DNA of 64,000 nt from positions 1-64,000 of the forward strand of contig NZ_JAAGOH010000020.1 of the NCBI RefSeq assembly GCF_010499455.1, written 5' to 3'. Position 1 is the stretch's first letter. Each line of letters begins with the position of its first letter. Shown one piece after another: positions 55,024 through 62,911 of the stretch. The notes under the pieces were generated by a model. That model was not told the origin of the DNA. It ran no database searches and was given only the letters and a program-made list of their open reading frames with translations. Origin of the DNA: Ideonella livida (GTDB lineage: Bacteria; Pseudomonadota; Gammaproteobacteria; Burkholderiales; Burkholderiaceae_C). The translations under genes and the position numbers were made by a program.

Positions 55024-55464
55024 ATGCCTGGTTTCTTGATCGTCGCGCACGCGCCGCTGGCCACGGCCATGAAGGCCACGGCGATGCACGCCTTTCCGGA
55101 TGCGGCCGGGCAGGTGCAGGCCTTGGACGTGGAGCCCCACTGGTCTCCCGACGAGGTGGAGCTGCGCGCGCGCGGGCTGCTGAGCCTGGGCGACACACTC
55201 ATCCTGACCGACGTCTTTGGCGCCACGCCCTGCAATGGCGCCCAGCGCCTGTGCGAGGGGCCGTCCGTCCGCCTGGTGGCGGGCCTCAACGTGCCCATGC
55301 TCTGGCGGGTGCTCTGCTACGCGGGCGAGCCGCTGGATGCGCTGGTGGGCCGTGCGGTGGCCGGCGGCACCCAGGGGGTTCTGCAGGCGGCATCCCAGCG
55401 GCCCCAGAACCAGCCGATACACTCAGCCCGCCATGATCAAGACCACGCTCGTCATCAGCAATAA
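55024..55464 (+). CDS. PTS EIIA component, mannose family
   Basis: 146 residues. The phosphorylated His lies in FLIVAHAPLATAMK, followed by GDTLILTDVFGATPCNGA and VAGLNVPMLWRVLCY. The tail after residue 125 overlaps the HPr gene by 32 bp and is not conserved in type. No EIIB or EIIC genes follow, so this is the regulatory, sugar-independent type of PTS seen in Betaproteobacteria. Confidence 0.9.
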   Translation: MPGFLIVAHAPLATAMKATAMHAFPDAAGQVQALDVEPHWSPDEVELRARGLLSLGDTLILTDVFGATPCNGAQRLCEGPSVRLVAGLNVPMLWRVLCYAGEPLDALVGRAVAGGTQGVLQAASQRPQNQPIHSARHDQDHARHQQ

Positions 55465-55702
55465 GCTCGGGCTGCACGCCCGGGCTTCGGCCAAACTCAC
55501 CAAGCTCGCGGGCAGCTTCAAGTCCGAGGTTTTCCTCACCCGCAACGCCCGCCGCGTCAATGCCAAGAGCATCATGGGCGTGATGATGCTGGCCGCCGGC
55601 CTGGGCAGCGAGGTCGAGATGGAAGTCGAGGGCCCCGACGAGGCTCCGGCCACCGAGGCGCTGGTGGCGCTGGTCAACGACAAGTTCGGCGAAGGGCAGT
55701 GA
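55433..55702 (+). CDS. ptsH: Phosphocarrier protein HPr
   Basis: 89 residues. The phosphorylated His is in NKLGLHARASAKLTKLA and the regulatory Ser in AKSIMGVMMLAAG, as in HPr proteins targeted by HPr kinase; whether that kinase exists cannot be seen here. Its start lies inside the end of the EIIA gene, out of frame. Confidence 0.94.
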   Translation: MIKTTLVISNKLGLHARASAKLTKLAGSFKSEVFLTRNARRVNAKSIMGVMMLAAGLGSEVEMEVEGPDEAPATEALVALVNDKFGEGQ

Positions 55703-55723
55703 GGCGCCGCCGGCGCTCCGCGG

Positions 55724-56569
55724 TCAACCCAGGAAGTGCCGGCGATAGCGCGCCGGCAGGTCAGCCATGTCCATCATGATGGGCAGGTCCGCGGTGTTGA
55801 ACTGCGGGTCCCAGGCCGGGGCGCCCAGCAGCCGGGCGCCACAGCGCAGGTAACCTTTGATCAACGGCGGGGCCTCCACCGCATGGTCCGGGGCCAGGGC
55901 GTCCACCGGCAGCGGCAGGTGCGGCGTGACCCGCCAGACCGGATCGGCCAGGTGGGTGGCGCTGAGCTGCCGCCACAGGCCCGCTGCCTGGCGTCCGCCG
56001 TCGCGCAGGCTCACGCTGGCGCAGCCGATCATGGTGTCCAGGCCGTTGTCGTGCATGAAGCGCGCCAGCGCGGACCACAGCAGCAGGATCACGCCGCCGT
56101 CCCGGTGCGCCGGATGCACGCAGGATCGGCCCAGTTCCACCAGGCGCGGCAGGCGTGTGGCCAGGGCGGACAGGTCGAATTCCTGGGCGGAATAGAAGCC
56201 GCCGGCCCGCTGCGCCGCCTGCGGGGTGAGCAGGCGGTAGGTGCCCACCACCGCCGCCGGGCTGCCGTCGGCCGGCAGGTGGCGCACCAGCAGGTGCTCG
56301 CAGTGGGCGTCAAAGGCGTCCACGTCATGGCCGGGCAGTGCCCGGTCGTCGATCTCAGCGCCCATCTCCCCGGCGAACACGGCATGGCGCAGGCGCTGGG
56401 CCTCGCGCACCTCGTCCTGGTGCCGGGCCCAGCTGAACTGGTAGGGCTGCGGACCGGCGCCGGCCCGGGCCGTGGCGCCCCCGTTGACGGGGTGCGGCCA
56501 AGCCGGCGCAGGCGAGGCCGTCCGGCTCTCGGGCGTGAGGACGTCGTCGGTGGGCGGGGTGCGGTTCAT
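55724..56569 (-). CDS. GNAT-fold acyltransferase, OlsB-like
   Basis: 281 residues from the ATG at 56569. LRHAVFAGEMGAEID, VVGTYRLLTPQAA, VELGRSCVHPAHRDGGVILL and a metal/substrate region near LIKGYLRCGARLLGAPAWD match the acetyltransf_5 (haemolysin-like) group that includes OlsB, which N-acylates ornithine in ornithine-lipid synthesis. It sits on the opposite strand between ptsH and ptsI, splitting an operon that is usually contiguous. OlsA is not in the window, so the ornithine-lipid role is uncertain. Confidence 0.8.
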   Translation of the reverse strand: MNRTPPTDDVLTPESRTASPAPAWPHPVNGGATARAGAGPQPYQFSWARHQDEVREAQRLRHAVFAGEMGAEIDDRALPGHDVDAFDAHCEHLLVRHLPADGSPAAVVGTYRLLTPQAAQRAGGFYSAQEFDLSALATRLPRLVELGRSCVHPAHRDGGVILLLWSALARFMHDNGLDTMIGCASVSLRDGGRQAAGLWRQLSATHLADPVWRVTPHLPLPVDALAPDHAVEAPPLIKGYLRCGARLLGAPAWDPQFNTADLPIMMDMADLPARYRRHFLG

Positions 56570-56708
56570 GGCGGCGATGTTGGTCAGCGGCCGTGTCAGC
56601 CCCATGAACCGGGCCTGACGGGGCCGTGACAGCTGCAGGGCCGCTGGCGCCGGCGCCCGGGATTTCGTCAAGGCGCACCGGGTGGGGGCGCTGCTACATT
56701 CCCAGCGC

Positions 56709-58451
56709 ATGAGCATCCAGGTTTTCGGTCTTCCGGTCTCTCGTGGTGTGGCCATCGGCCGCGCGGTGCTGGTGGCGTCCAGCCGGGTGGACGTGGCCCA
56801 CTACTACGTGGAGGCGCAGGCCGTCGAGCACGAGGTCGAGCGGCTGCGGCATGCCCGCGACGCCGTGGCCCAGGAGCTCATGCTGCTCAAGGAGGAGGTG
56901 CCCGAGGATGCGCACGCCGAGTTGGTGGCGCTGCTGGACGTGCACCTCATGCTGTTGCACGACGACTCCCTGGCCGAGGCCACCAAGCAATGGGTGCGCG
57001 AGCGCCACTACAACGCTGAGTGGGCCATTGCCGCGCAGCTGGAGGTGGTGGCGCGGCAGTTCGACGAGATGGAGGACGAGTACCTGCGCGAGCGCAAGGC
57101 CGACGTCGAGCAGGTGGCCGAGCGCCTGCTGCTGGCCCTGGGCCGCGCCGCCGCCCTGCAGCCTGAAGCCCTCAAGCCGCGCGACTTCGCCGGTGAGGAC
57201 CCGCTGGTGCTGGTGGCCAACGACATCTCGCCGGCGGACATGCTGCAGTTCAAGCGCAGCGTGTTCACCGGTTTTGTCACCGACGTCGGCGGGCGCACTT
57301 CGCACACGGCCATCGTGGCCCGGTCCATGGACATCCCGGCGGTGGTGGGCGCCCGTGAGGCCAGCCGCCTGGTGCGGCAGGACGACTGGCTGGTGATCGA
57401 CGGCGATGCCGGTGTGCTCATCGTCAACCCTTCGCCCATCGTGCTGGAGGAGTACCGCTTCCGCCAGCGCCAGTGCGAGCTGGAGCGTGCCCGCCTGGAC
57501 CGCCTGCGCCACACCCCCTGCGTCACCCTGGACGGCCAGGCGGTGGAGCTGCTGGCCAACATCGAGCTGCCCGCCGATGCCCCCACGGCGCTGGCCTCCG
57601 GGGCGGTGGGGGTGGGCCTGTTCCGCACCGAGTTCATGTTCATGAACCGCGAGGGCCGCCTGCCCGATGAGGAGGAGCAGTTCGAGGGCTACCGGCAGGC
57701 GGTGGCGGGCCTCAAGGGCCTGCCGGTGACCATCCGCACAGTGGACATCGGTGCGGACAAGCCGCTGGACCGGATGAACGTCCACGAGCTGCGCCATGAG
57801 CACCTGCTCAATCCGGCGCTGGGCCTGCGGGCCATCCGCTGGAGCCTGTCGGAGCCGGAGATGTTTGCCCGGCAGCTGCGCGCGGTGCTGCGTGCCGCGG
57901 CCCTGGGCAAGGTCCGCCTGCTCATTCCGATGCTGGCGCATGTCGAGGAGATCCTGCGGGTCAAGGCGGCCATCGCCGAGGCGCAGGAGAGCCTGGCCCG
58001 CCAGGGCTTGGCCCATGGCCGCGTGGAGCTGGGCGCCATGATCGAGGTGCCGGCGGCCGCGCTGATGATGCCGGTCTTCCTGCGCCACTTCGACTTCGTC
58101 TCCATCGGCACCAACGACCTGATCCAGTACACCCTGGCCATCGACCGGGCCGACGAGACCGTCTCGCACCTGTACGACGCCTGGCACCCGGTGGTGCTGC
58201 AACTGGTGCATCAGGTCATCACCCAGGCCCAGCAGGCCGGCAAGCCGGTGTGTGTGTGCGGTGAGATGGCGGGAGACCCCGACTTCACCGAGCTGCTGCT
58301 GGCCATGGGCCTGCGCAGCTTCTCCATGCACCCGTCGCAGATCAGCCTGATCAAGCAGCGCGTGCTGCGCACCGACACCCGCACCCTGCGGGCCCGGCTG
58401 GCCGCCACCCTGGCCAGCGACCGTCCGCAGGACACCTGGGCCGGCGGCTGA
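56709..58451 (+). CDS. ptsI: Phosphoenolpyruvate-protein phosphotransferase (enzyme I)
   Basis: 580 residues from the ATG at 56709, slightly shorter than the open frame upstream. The phosphorylated His is in GGRTSHTAIVARSMDIP, the PEP-binding Arg in LFRTEFMFMNRE, Cys in VCVCGEMAGDP, and the Mg site in IGTNDLIQYTL. Phosphorylates HPr. Separated from ptsH by the opposite-strand acyltransferase. Confidence 0.96.
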   Translation: MSIQVFGLPVSRGVAIGRAVLVASSRVDVAHYYVEAQAVEHEVERLRHARDAVAQELMLLKEEVPEDAHAELVALLDVHLMLLHDDSLAEATKQWVRERHYNAEWAIAAQLEVVARQFDEMEDEYLRERKADVEQVAERLLLALGRAAALQPEALKPRDFAGEDPLVLVANDISPADMLQFKRSVFTGFVTDVGGRTSHTAIVARSMDIPAVVGAREASRLVRQDDWLVIDGDAGVLIVNPSPIVLEEYRFRQRQCELERARLDRLRHTPCVTLDGQAVELLANIELPADAPTALASGAVGVGLFRTEFMFMNREGRLPDEEEQFEGYRQAVAGLKGLPVTIRTVDIGADKPLDRMNVHELRHEHLLNPALGLRAIRWSLSEPEMFARQLRAVLRAAALGKVRLLIPMLAHVEEILRVKAAIAEAQESLARQGLAHGRVELGAMIEVPAAALMMPVFLRHFDFVSIGTNDLIQYTLAIDRADETVSHLYDAWHPVVLQLVHQVITQAQQAGKPVCVCGEMAGDPDFTELLLAMGLRSFSMHPSQISLIKQRVLRTDTRTLRARLAATLASDRPQDTWAGG

Positions 58452-58471
58452 GGCCGGCGGCGGCCGGGCTT

Positions 58472-59791
58472 TCAGCCGGGCAGTGCCCGGCCGGCGTGCA
58501 GGCGGTGCAGCACCGCCTGAACCGCCGCATTGGGTCGGCCCGGCAGGCTCCAGCCCCCGCGCACCGGGGCGCGCGGTGCCGCCGCGGCCCGCAGGCAACT
58601 GGCCACCACCTGCGTCACCGTGGGGCGCCGTGGCCACCGCGGCAGCCCCAGGGGAGCCTGCAGGCCTTGCAGCCGCCAGGCGTTGTCGAACTGGTCATAG
58701 GCCTGGGGCCAGGCCCACTGCGGCACGCCGGCGGCCAGGCCCTGTGCGCAGGCGCCGATCCCTCCATGGTGCAGGAAGGCCTGGGCCTGGGGCAGCAGCC
58801 AGGCCAGCGGGGCCGAGGCAGTCTGCCGTTCGGTGGGGGCCAAGGGCCGGGACGGGCCCGGACCCAAGTGCAGCACCCGCCAGGTCACGCCCCCCTCGCC
58901 CTGGGCCAGCCGGTGCGCTGCCGCCGCATAGACCGCCGGCGCGGCGGTGGCCGCCGAGCCCGGGTAGCACACCAGGCGCGGGCCGCCGGGTGCCTCCCAC
59001 CATGCCTGCAGCGCCGGGTCGGGCGCCCCACCGGCCTCGTAGAGCGGAAAGCCCAGGCACGCCACCGGCATCGGCCAGTCGTCGGGCAGGGACTGCCCGG
59101 GCGGGGCGAAGTCCGCGGGAAACAGGCCCAGCACCTGCCGGGGCGACATCAAGCCCGTGGCGAACAGCGGCCGGGGCAGTGGCGGCAGGCCGAGCTGCCG
59201 GCGCCAGCCGTCGAGGCGGGCGCCGGCCATGGGCTCCAGCTTGTGGTGGTCCAGCCAGCGCCAGGCCAGGCGGCGCAGTGCATCGGGCGCCCAGGCCGGT
59301 ACGGCATGGCCTTGCAGGAAGAACGGGTGCCGGGCCGAGCGCAGGCCCGCCGGGGCGGTGTGGGCGGTGGTCAGCCGCAGGTTGAGCGACTCCAGCACCA
59401 GCCGGGCGCCGGCCACCAGGGGCGAGGCCAGCACCTGCAGCGGCGGTTCGCCGGCCGGCGGCGCCAGGCGCTGCAGGGCGGCCACGGTGGGGCCGATCGC
59501 CGGTACCGCCAGGTGGCGCCACAGCACCCCAAAGCCCCCCAGCGGGTGCCACAGGCCGGGGTGTTGAGCGCAGCGTGTCATGGTGGCGGCGTCGACCACC
59601 GCCTCAAAGGGCACACCCTGCGCCTGCACCTCCTCGCGGTGCAGTTCTCCGCCCAGGAAAAGCACCGCGTGCCCCTGCTCGGCCAGGGCGCGGGCCACGG
59701 CCAGAAAGGGGTGCAGGTCGCCGGCACTGCCCAGGGTGGCCACCACATGGGTGGGCCGGCGGCCGGTTGCCGGTGGCTTCACAGGGCTCAC
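58472..59791 (-). CDS. UGT/MGT-like glycosyltransferase (GT1, RhlB-type)
   Basis: 439 residues from a GTG at 59791 that shares GTGA with the stop of the upstream hydrolase. THVVATLGSAGDLHPFLAVA is the start of macrolide/UGT-like and RhlB-like transferases, and the C-terminal half has the nucleotide-sugar part RLVCYPGSAA and the donor motif LHHGGIGACAQGLAAGVPQW. Such enzymes add a sugar from a nucleotide donor to a hydrophobic acceptor (lipid, polyketide, hydroxy fatty acid). Last gene of the P450/hydrolase operon, so the acceptor is probably the product of that cluster. Confidence 0.85.
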   Translation of the reverse strand: MSPVKPPATGRRPTHVVATLGSAGDLHPFLAVARALAEQGHAVLFLGGELHREEVQAQGVPFEAVVDAATMTRCAQHPGLWHPLGGFGVLWRHLAVPAIGPTVAALQRLAPPAGEPPLQVLASPLVAGARLVLESLNLRLTTAHTAPAGLRSARHPFFLQGHAVPAWAPDALRRLAWRWLDHHKLEPMAGARLDGWRRQLGLPPLPRPLFATGLMSPRQVLGLFPADFAPPGQSLPDDWPMPVACLGFPLYEAGGAPDPALQAWWEAPGGPRLVCYPGSAATAAPAVYAAAAHRLAQGEGGVTWRVLHLGPGPSRPLAPTERQTASAPLAWLLPQAQAFLHHGGIGACAQGLAAGVPQWAWPQAYDQFDNAWRLQGLQAPLGLPRWPRRPTVTQVVASCLRAAAAPRAPVRGGWSLPGRPNAAVQAVLHRLHAGRALPG

Positions 59792-61062
59792 CACGGCACG
59801 GGACCGAAGTGCTGGAACTGGCGGAAGTCGGTGACGGCAGGCCGGTGGCCGCAGCGCTGCGCCAGGGTCTGCGGGCCGGCGGTGAGCCGGAAGTAGTCCA
59901 GGCTGTCCGGCCCGCCGGGCAGGTCGGCCGCCATGAGGTACTGGAAGTGGCAGCGGTACTTGTCGGCCTTGATCCGGGCGTAGGCCGCCGGGCTGAAGCG
60001 CTGGGCAAAGCGGGCGTTGAGCACCCGGGGTGAGGTGTGCGGTGGCCGTGCCCAGGGGTGGCGGGGCGGGCCTTGCAGTGGCATGCAGCAGCCGTCCACC
60101 GGTGAGCTCAGGTCCACCCAGTGCAGGCCGTCGGCCGGACCCAGGGCGGCCAGGCGGTCCAGGTCGGCGCGAAAGGCGGCCGCCTCGGGCTGGTAACTCA
60201 TGATGGGCGTGCAGTGGCCCAGGGTCAGGAAGGACAGCGGCGGGCGGGGCTGCCCGGCGGGCCAGCGGGCCAGGGCGCGGGCCACCACGATGACGGCCAT
60301 CATGGCGCCGGAGCTGTGGCCCACCACCAGCAGTTCGTCGACCGCGCGATGGGGGTCGGCCTGGGCCTGCCAGTGGTCCAGCAGCACGCCGGCCAGACGG
60401 TCCAGGCGCTCGTCGAGGTCGGGCATGCGCCCGCGCATGTGGTCCACCATGCAGGCGGTGCTGCGCATCATCCAGCCGCTGAAGCTGCGCCGTTCGGCCC
60501 ACTCGGCCGCACCGGCCAGGGCAGGCAGGCCCAGCGCGGCCAGCGCCAGGCCCCAGCCCAGCGCGCCCTGCCAGGCCAGGTGGGCGGCGCCGGCCAGCAC
60601 GCCCGCACTGCCCAGCGCCAGCAGCAGCAGGGCCAGGCCGGGAAAGGCCATGAACATGAACTGCGGCCAGGAGCTGCGCGCCAGCTTCCAGAGCACGCCG
60701 CCGCGCCACAAGGCCCAGCTGGCGTAGGCGATGCGGCCCATCAGGCCCCAGCGGCCACGCGGCCAGTGGGCGCGCACCACGTCGTCCCAACGCAGCAGGT
60801 CGAACTGGGTGTCGGTGGCGGGGGCGTCGGGGCCGGCCTGCCAGCGCACCGTCCAGCCCATGGCCTGCGGGCCGCGCTTACGCCGCGGTCCGACCTCCAG
60901 TGTCCAGCCCTCCAGCGCAGCCTGGGACCGGCCCTCGGCCTGGTAGAGCTGGTGGTAGTGGTTGGGCCCTTGCGGGTCGAAGCCGCTGACGTAGAGGACC
61001 TGGCGGCGGCGCACCGGGCCTGATTCGGGCGCGGCGGCGGGCGGGCGGGAGGGTTCGGCCAT
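59788..61062 (-). CDS. Membrane protein with a lipase-type GxSxG motif (paralogue A)
   Basis: 424 residues, no family name that I can give. N-terminal RRRQVLYVSGFDPQGPNHYH, then WDDVVRAHWPRGRWG, two or more hydrophobic segments (about residues 120-175), then ELLVVGHSSGAMMAVIVV with the nucleophile-type Ser around residue 250, and LTLGHCTPIMSYQP, LHWVDLSSPVDGC. The Ser motif suggests an alpha/beta-hydrolase-like esterase, lipase or acyltransferase. The gene ending at 62908 is a paralogue with the same order of motifs. Overlaps the glycosyltransferase gene by four bases; the small membrane protein gene is 4 bp upstream. Confidence 0.75.
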   Translation of the reverse strand: MAEPSRPPAAAPESGPVRRRQVLYVSGFDPQGPNHYHQLYQAEGRSQAALEGWTLEVGPRRKRGPQAMGWTVRWQAGPDAPATDTQFDLLRWDDVVRAHWPRGRWGLMGRIAYASWALWRGGVLWKLARSSWPQFMFMAFPGLALLLLALGSAGVLAGAAHLAWQGALGWGLALAALGLPALAGAAEWAERRSFSGWMMRSTACMVDHMRGRMPDLDERLDRLAGVLLDHWQAQADPHRAVDELLVVGHSSGAMMAVIVVARALARWPAGQPRPPLSFLTLGHCTPIMSYQPEAAAFRADLDRLAALGPADGLHWVDLSSPVDGCCMPLQGPPRHPWARPPHTSPRVLNARFAQRFSPAAYARIKADKYRCHFQYLMAADLPGGPDSLDYFRLTAGPQTLAQRCGHRPAVTDFRQFQHFGPVPW

Positions 61063-61066
61063 GGGG

Positions 61067-61414
61067 TCAGAAGATGGTCTGCTTGTGCAGGCCTTTGGCC
61101 AGCACCAGGTCTACCAGGGGTTGCTCGCGCTTGTTGGCGCGGCGGCAGTGGTCCTTCTGGAACAGGTCGGTCAGGCGGATCACCCAGCGGGCCCACCAGC
61201 GGCGCTCGCGCTCACGCCAGGCGTGGGAGGACACCGACTCCCAGGCGTAGCCGTTGAACAGCGTGGCGTTGACGAAGTGGTCCAGGGCCCGCACGCCGGC
61301 GCGCCCGCGCTCGGTGCGGCCGAAGAACCCCACCGCCACCAGCAGCAGGTAGCCCGCCACCGCCAGGGGCACGATCGCCGTCATCAACACGAAACCGGCC
61401 AGCCGTTCCTTCAT
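61067..61414 (-). CDS. Small membrane-anchored protein of unknown function
   Basis: 115 residues from the ATG at 61414, which has GAGG six bases upstream; a GTG 18 bases earlier is the alternative. One N-terminal transmembrane helix (FVLMTAIVPLAVAGYLLLVA), then a soluble part with ALDHFVNATLFNGYAWESVS, SHAWRERERRWWARWV and DLFQKDHCRRAN. The last block recalls small phage-type proteins with a similar His-Cys-Arg ending, by memory only. Lies between the P450 and hydrolase genes, so it may be an accessory subunit of that system. Confidence 0.65.
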   Translation of the reverse strand: MKERLAGFVLMTAIVPLAVAGYLLLVAVGFFGRTERGRAGVRALDHFVNATLFNGYAWESVSSHAWRERERRWWARWVIRLTDLFQKDHCRRANKREQPLVDLVLAKGLHKQTIF

Positions 61415-61462
61415 CCTTGTCCTCAAACTCACTGCGCAGGTGCCGCGTGCGGCGGCGTGGCC

Positions 61463-62911
61463 TCAGGCCCGTTGGTGCACCTTCAGGGCAATGCCATTTT
61501 CCGCGCGGATGGTCAGCCGGCCCACGGGCTCGGGCACATGGCCGGGCACCGGGGCCAGGCGCACATGCAGCGCGACGGTGGACAGCACCAGCGCCGCCTC
61601 CTGCAGGGCGAAGGCCGCGCCGATGCACACCCGAGGCCCCATGCCAAAGGGCAGGTAGGCCTTGCGCAGCGACTCCTTGGTGCTCAGGGGCTGCTGGTCT
61701 TCCTCGTGGGCGTAGCGGTCGGGGTCGAAGGCGTCGGGACGGGCCCACAGCTCGCGGTGACGCTGGATCAGCCAGGGCGAAATGACCACCGAGGCGCCGG
61801 CCTTGACCGTCTTGTCGCGCATGGGGCAGGTGCTGGCGGACTCGCGCGCCAGAAAGCCCACGGGCGGGAACAGGCGCAGGGTCTCCCGGAAGACGTTGCG
61901 CGAGAGCGCCAGCTCCTTGAGCTGGCCGGGGTCGTCACCCAGGCCGGGCAGGTGCCGCGCGGCCTCGGCGTGCAGACGCTCTTGCACGTCCGGGGCGTTG
62001 GCGATGAGGTGCAGGGCCCAGGACATGGCGCTGGCCGAGGTTTCGTGGCCGGCCAGGAAGAGCATGGCCACCTGGTCCACCAGCTCCTCGAAGCTGAAGC
62101 CTTGGCCGGTCTTCGCGTCGCGCACCATCAGGAGGGTGGCCAGGATGTCCCCGCCTTCCTCCGTGGGCGCCGGTGTGCCCGCGGCGGTGGCCTGGTGGAG
62201 CGCGGCCTGGTAGGCGTCGTGGCGCGGGCGGATCAGGCCTTCGATGAGGGCCCGGATCTCGGCGGCGGCCTGCCGGCTGCGGCGGATCTGGCCCCAGGGC
62301 CGCAGCCAGCGCAGGCCGAAGAACGCCGGCATCATCACCCGCGGGGCGGTCTCCTGGTAGCGCTCGAAGGCGCGGAAGACCTGCAGGGCCTCGGCGCTTT
62401 CCAGCGGGCGCGAGAGGATGGTGCGCAGGATGATGTCGGCCGCCACATGGGTCATCTCGACCTCCATGTCGTGCACCCCGCCCTCGGGCACGGCCTTCAG
62501 GCGGGCGACCATGGCGTCGGCCGCGTCGCGCATGCGGCCGAACACCAACTTGACCCGCGCCGCCTCGAAGGAGGGGTTCATCAGCTCGCGCTGGCGCCGC
62601 CAGGTCTCGCCGTTGGTGGTGAAGATGCTGTCGCCCAGCAGCGGGCGCAGGGCCTCGCCCAGCATGGCGTGCTTGGGAAAGGCGTCGGCCTGCTCCATCA
62701 CCTGGCGCACCAGGGGCGGCTCGTTGACCATGTAGACGTCCACCCCGGGCAGGTGGACTTCACCCATCTTCATGCGGTAGCTGCGCTCGTAGAGGCTGTC
62801 CAGCCAAGAGCGGCGCTTGCGCAGGAACATGGCCAGCAGGCTGGGCCGTTTGGCCGCGGGCTGGGGGTAGTGGGGGCAGAAGTGCTGGGCCGGGGGCTGC
62901 TTGGCGGTCAT
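61463..62911 (-). CDS. Cytochrome P450
   Basis: 482 residues. The I-helix oxygen motif FLAGHETSASAMSWALHL (about residue 289), the ExxR motif FRETLRLFPPVGFLA, and the heme-binding FGMGPRVCIGAAFALQE with the Cys ligand near residue 427. No N-terminal anchor is obvious. The P450 lacks a fused reductase, so it needs a ferredoxin and reductase from elsewhere (a [2Fe-2S] ferredoxin gene lies at 22.9 kb). Its ATG overlaps the stop of paralogue B by four bases. The general pattern is closest to fatty-acid or terpene-type P450s, but the substrate is unknown. Confidence 0.93.
   Translation of the reverse strand: MTAKQPPAQHFCPHYPQPAAKRPSLLAMFLRKRRSWLDSLYERSYRMKMGEVHLPGVDVYMVNEPPLVRQVMEQADAFPKHAMLGEALRPLLGDSIFTTNGETWRRQRELMNPSFEAARVKLVFGRMRDAADAMVARLKAVPEGGVHDMEVEMTHVAADIILRTILSRPLESAEALQVFRAFERYQETAPRVMMPAFFGLRWLRPWGQIRRSRQAAAEIRALIEGLIRPRHDAYQAALHQATAAGTPAPTEEGGDILATLLMVRDAKTGQGFSFEELVDQVAMLFLAGHETSASAMSWALHLIANAPDVQERLHAEAARHLPGLGDDPGQLKELALSRNVFRETLRLFPPVGFLARESASTCPMRDKTVKAGASVVISPWLIQRHRELWARPDAFDPDRYAHEEDQQPLSTKESLRKAYLPFGMGPRVCIGAAFALQEAALVLSTVALHVRLAPVPGHVPEPVGRLTIRAENGIALKVHQRA

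Noticed and set aside
56694-58637. Minus-strand open frame of about 647 codons opposite ptsI
   Set aside because: His/Gln/Arg-rich shadow; ptsI on the plus strand has all catalytic motifs.
58472-60790. A single 772-residue glycosyltransferase
   Set aside because: Its N-terminal part lies in another frame over the hydrolase-like gene; the GT begins at the GTGA overlap.
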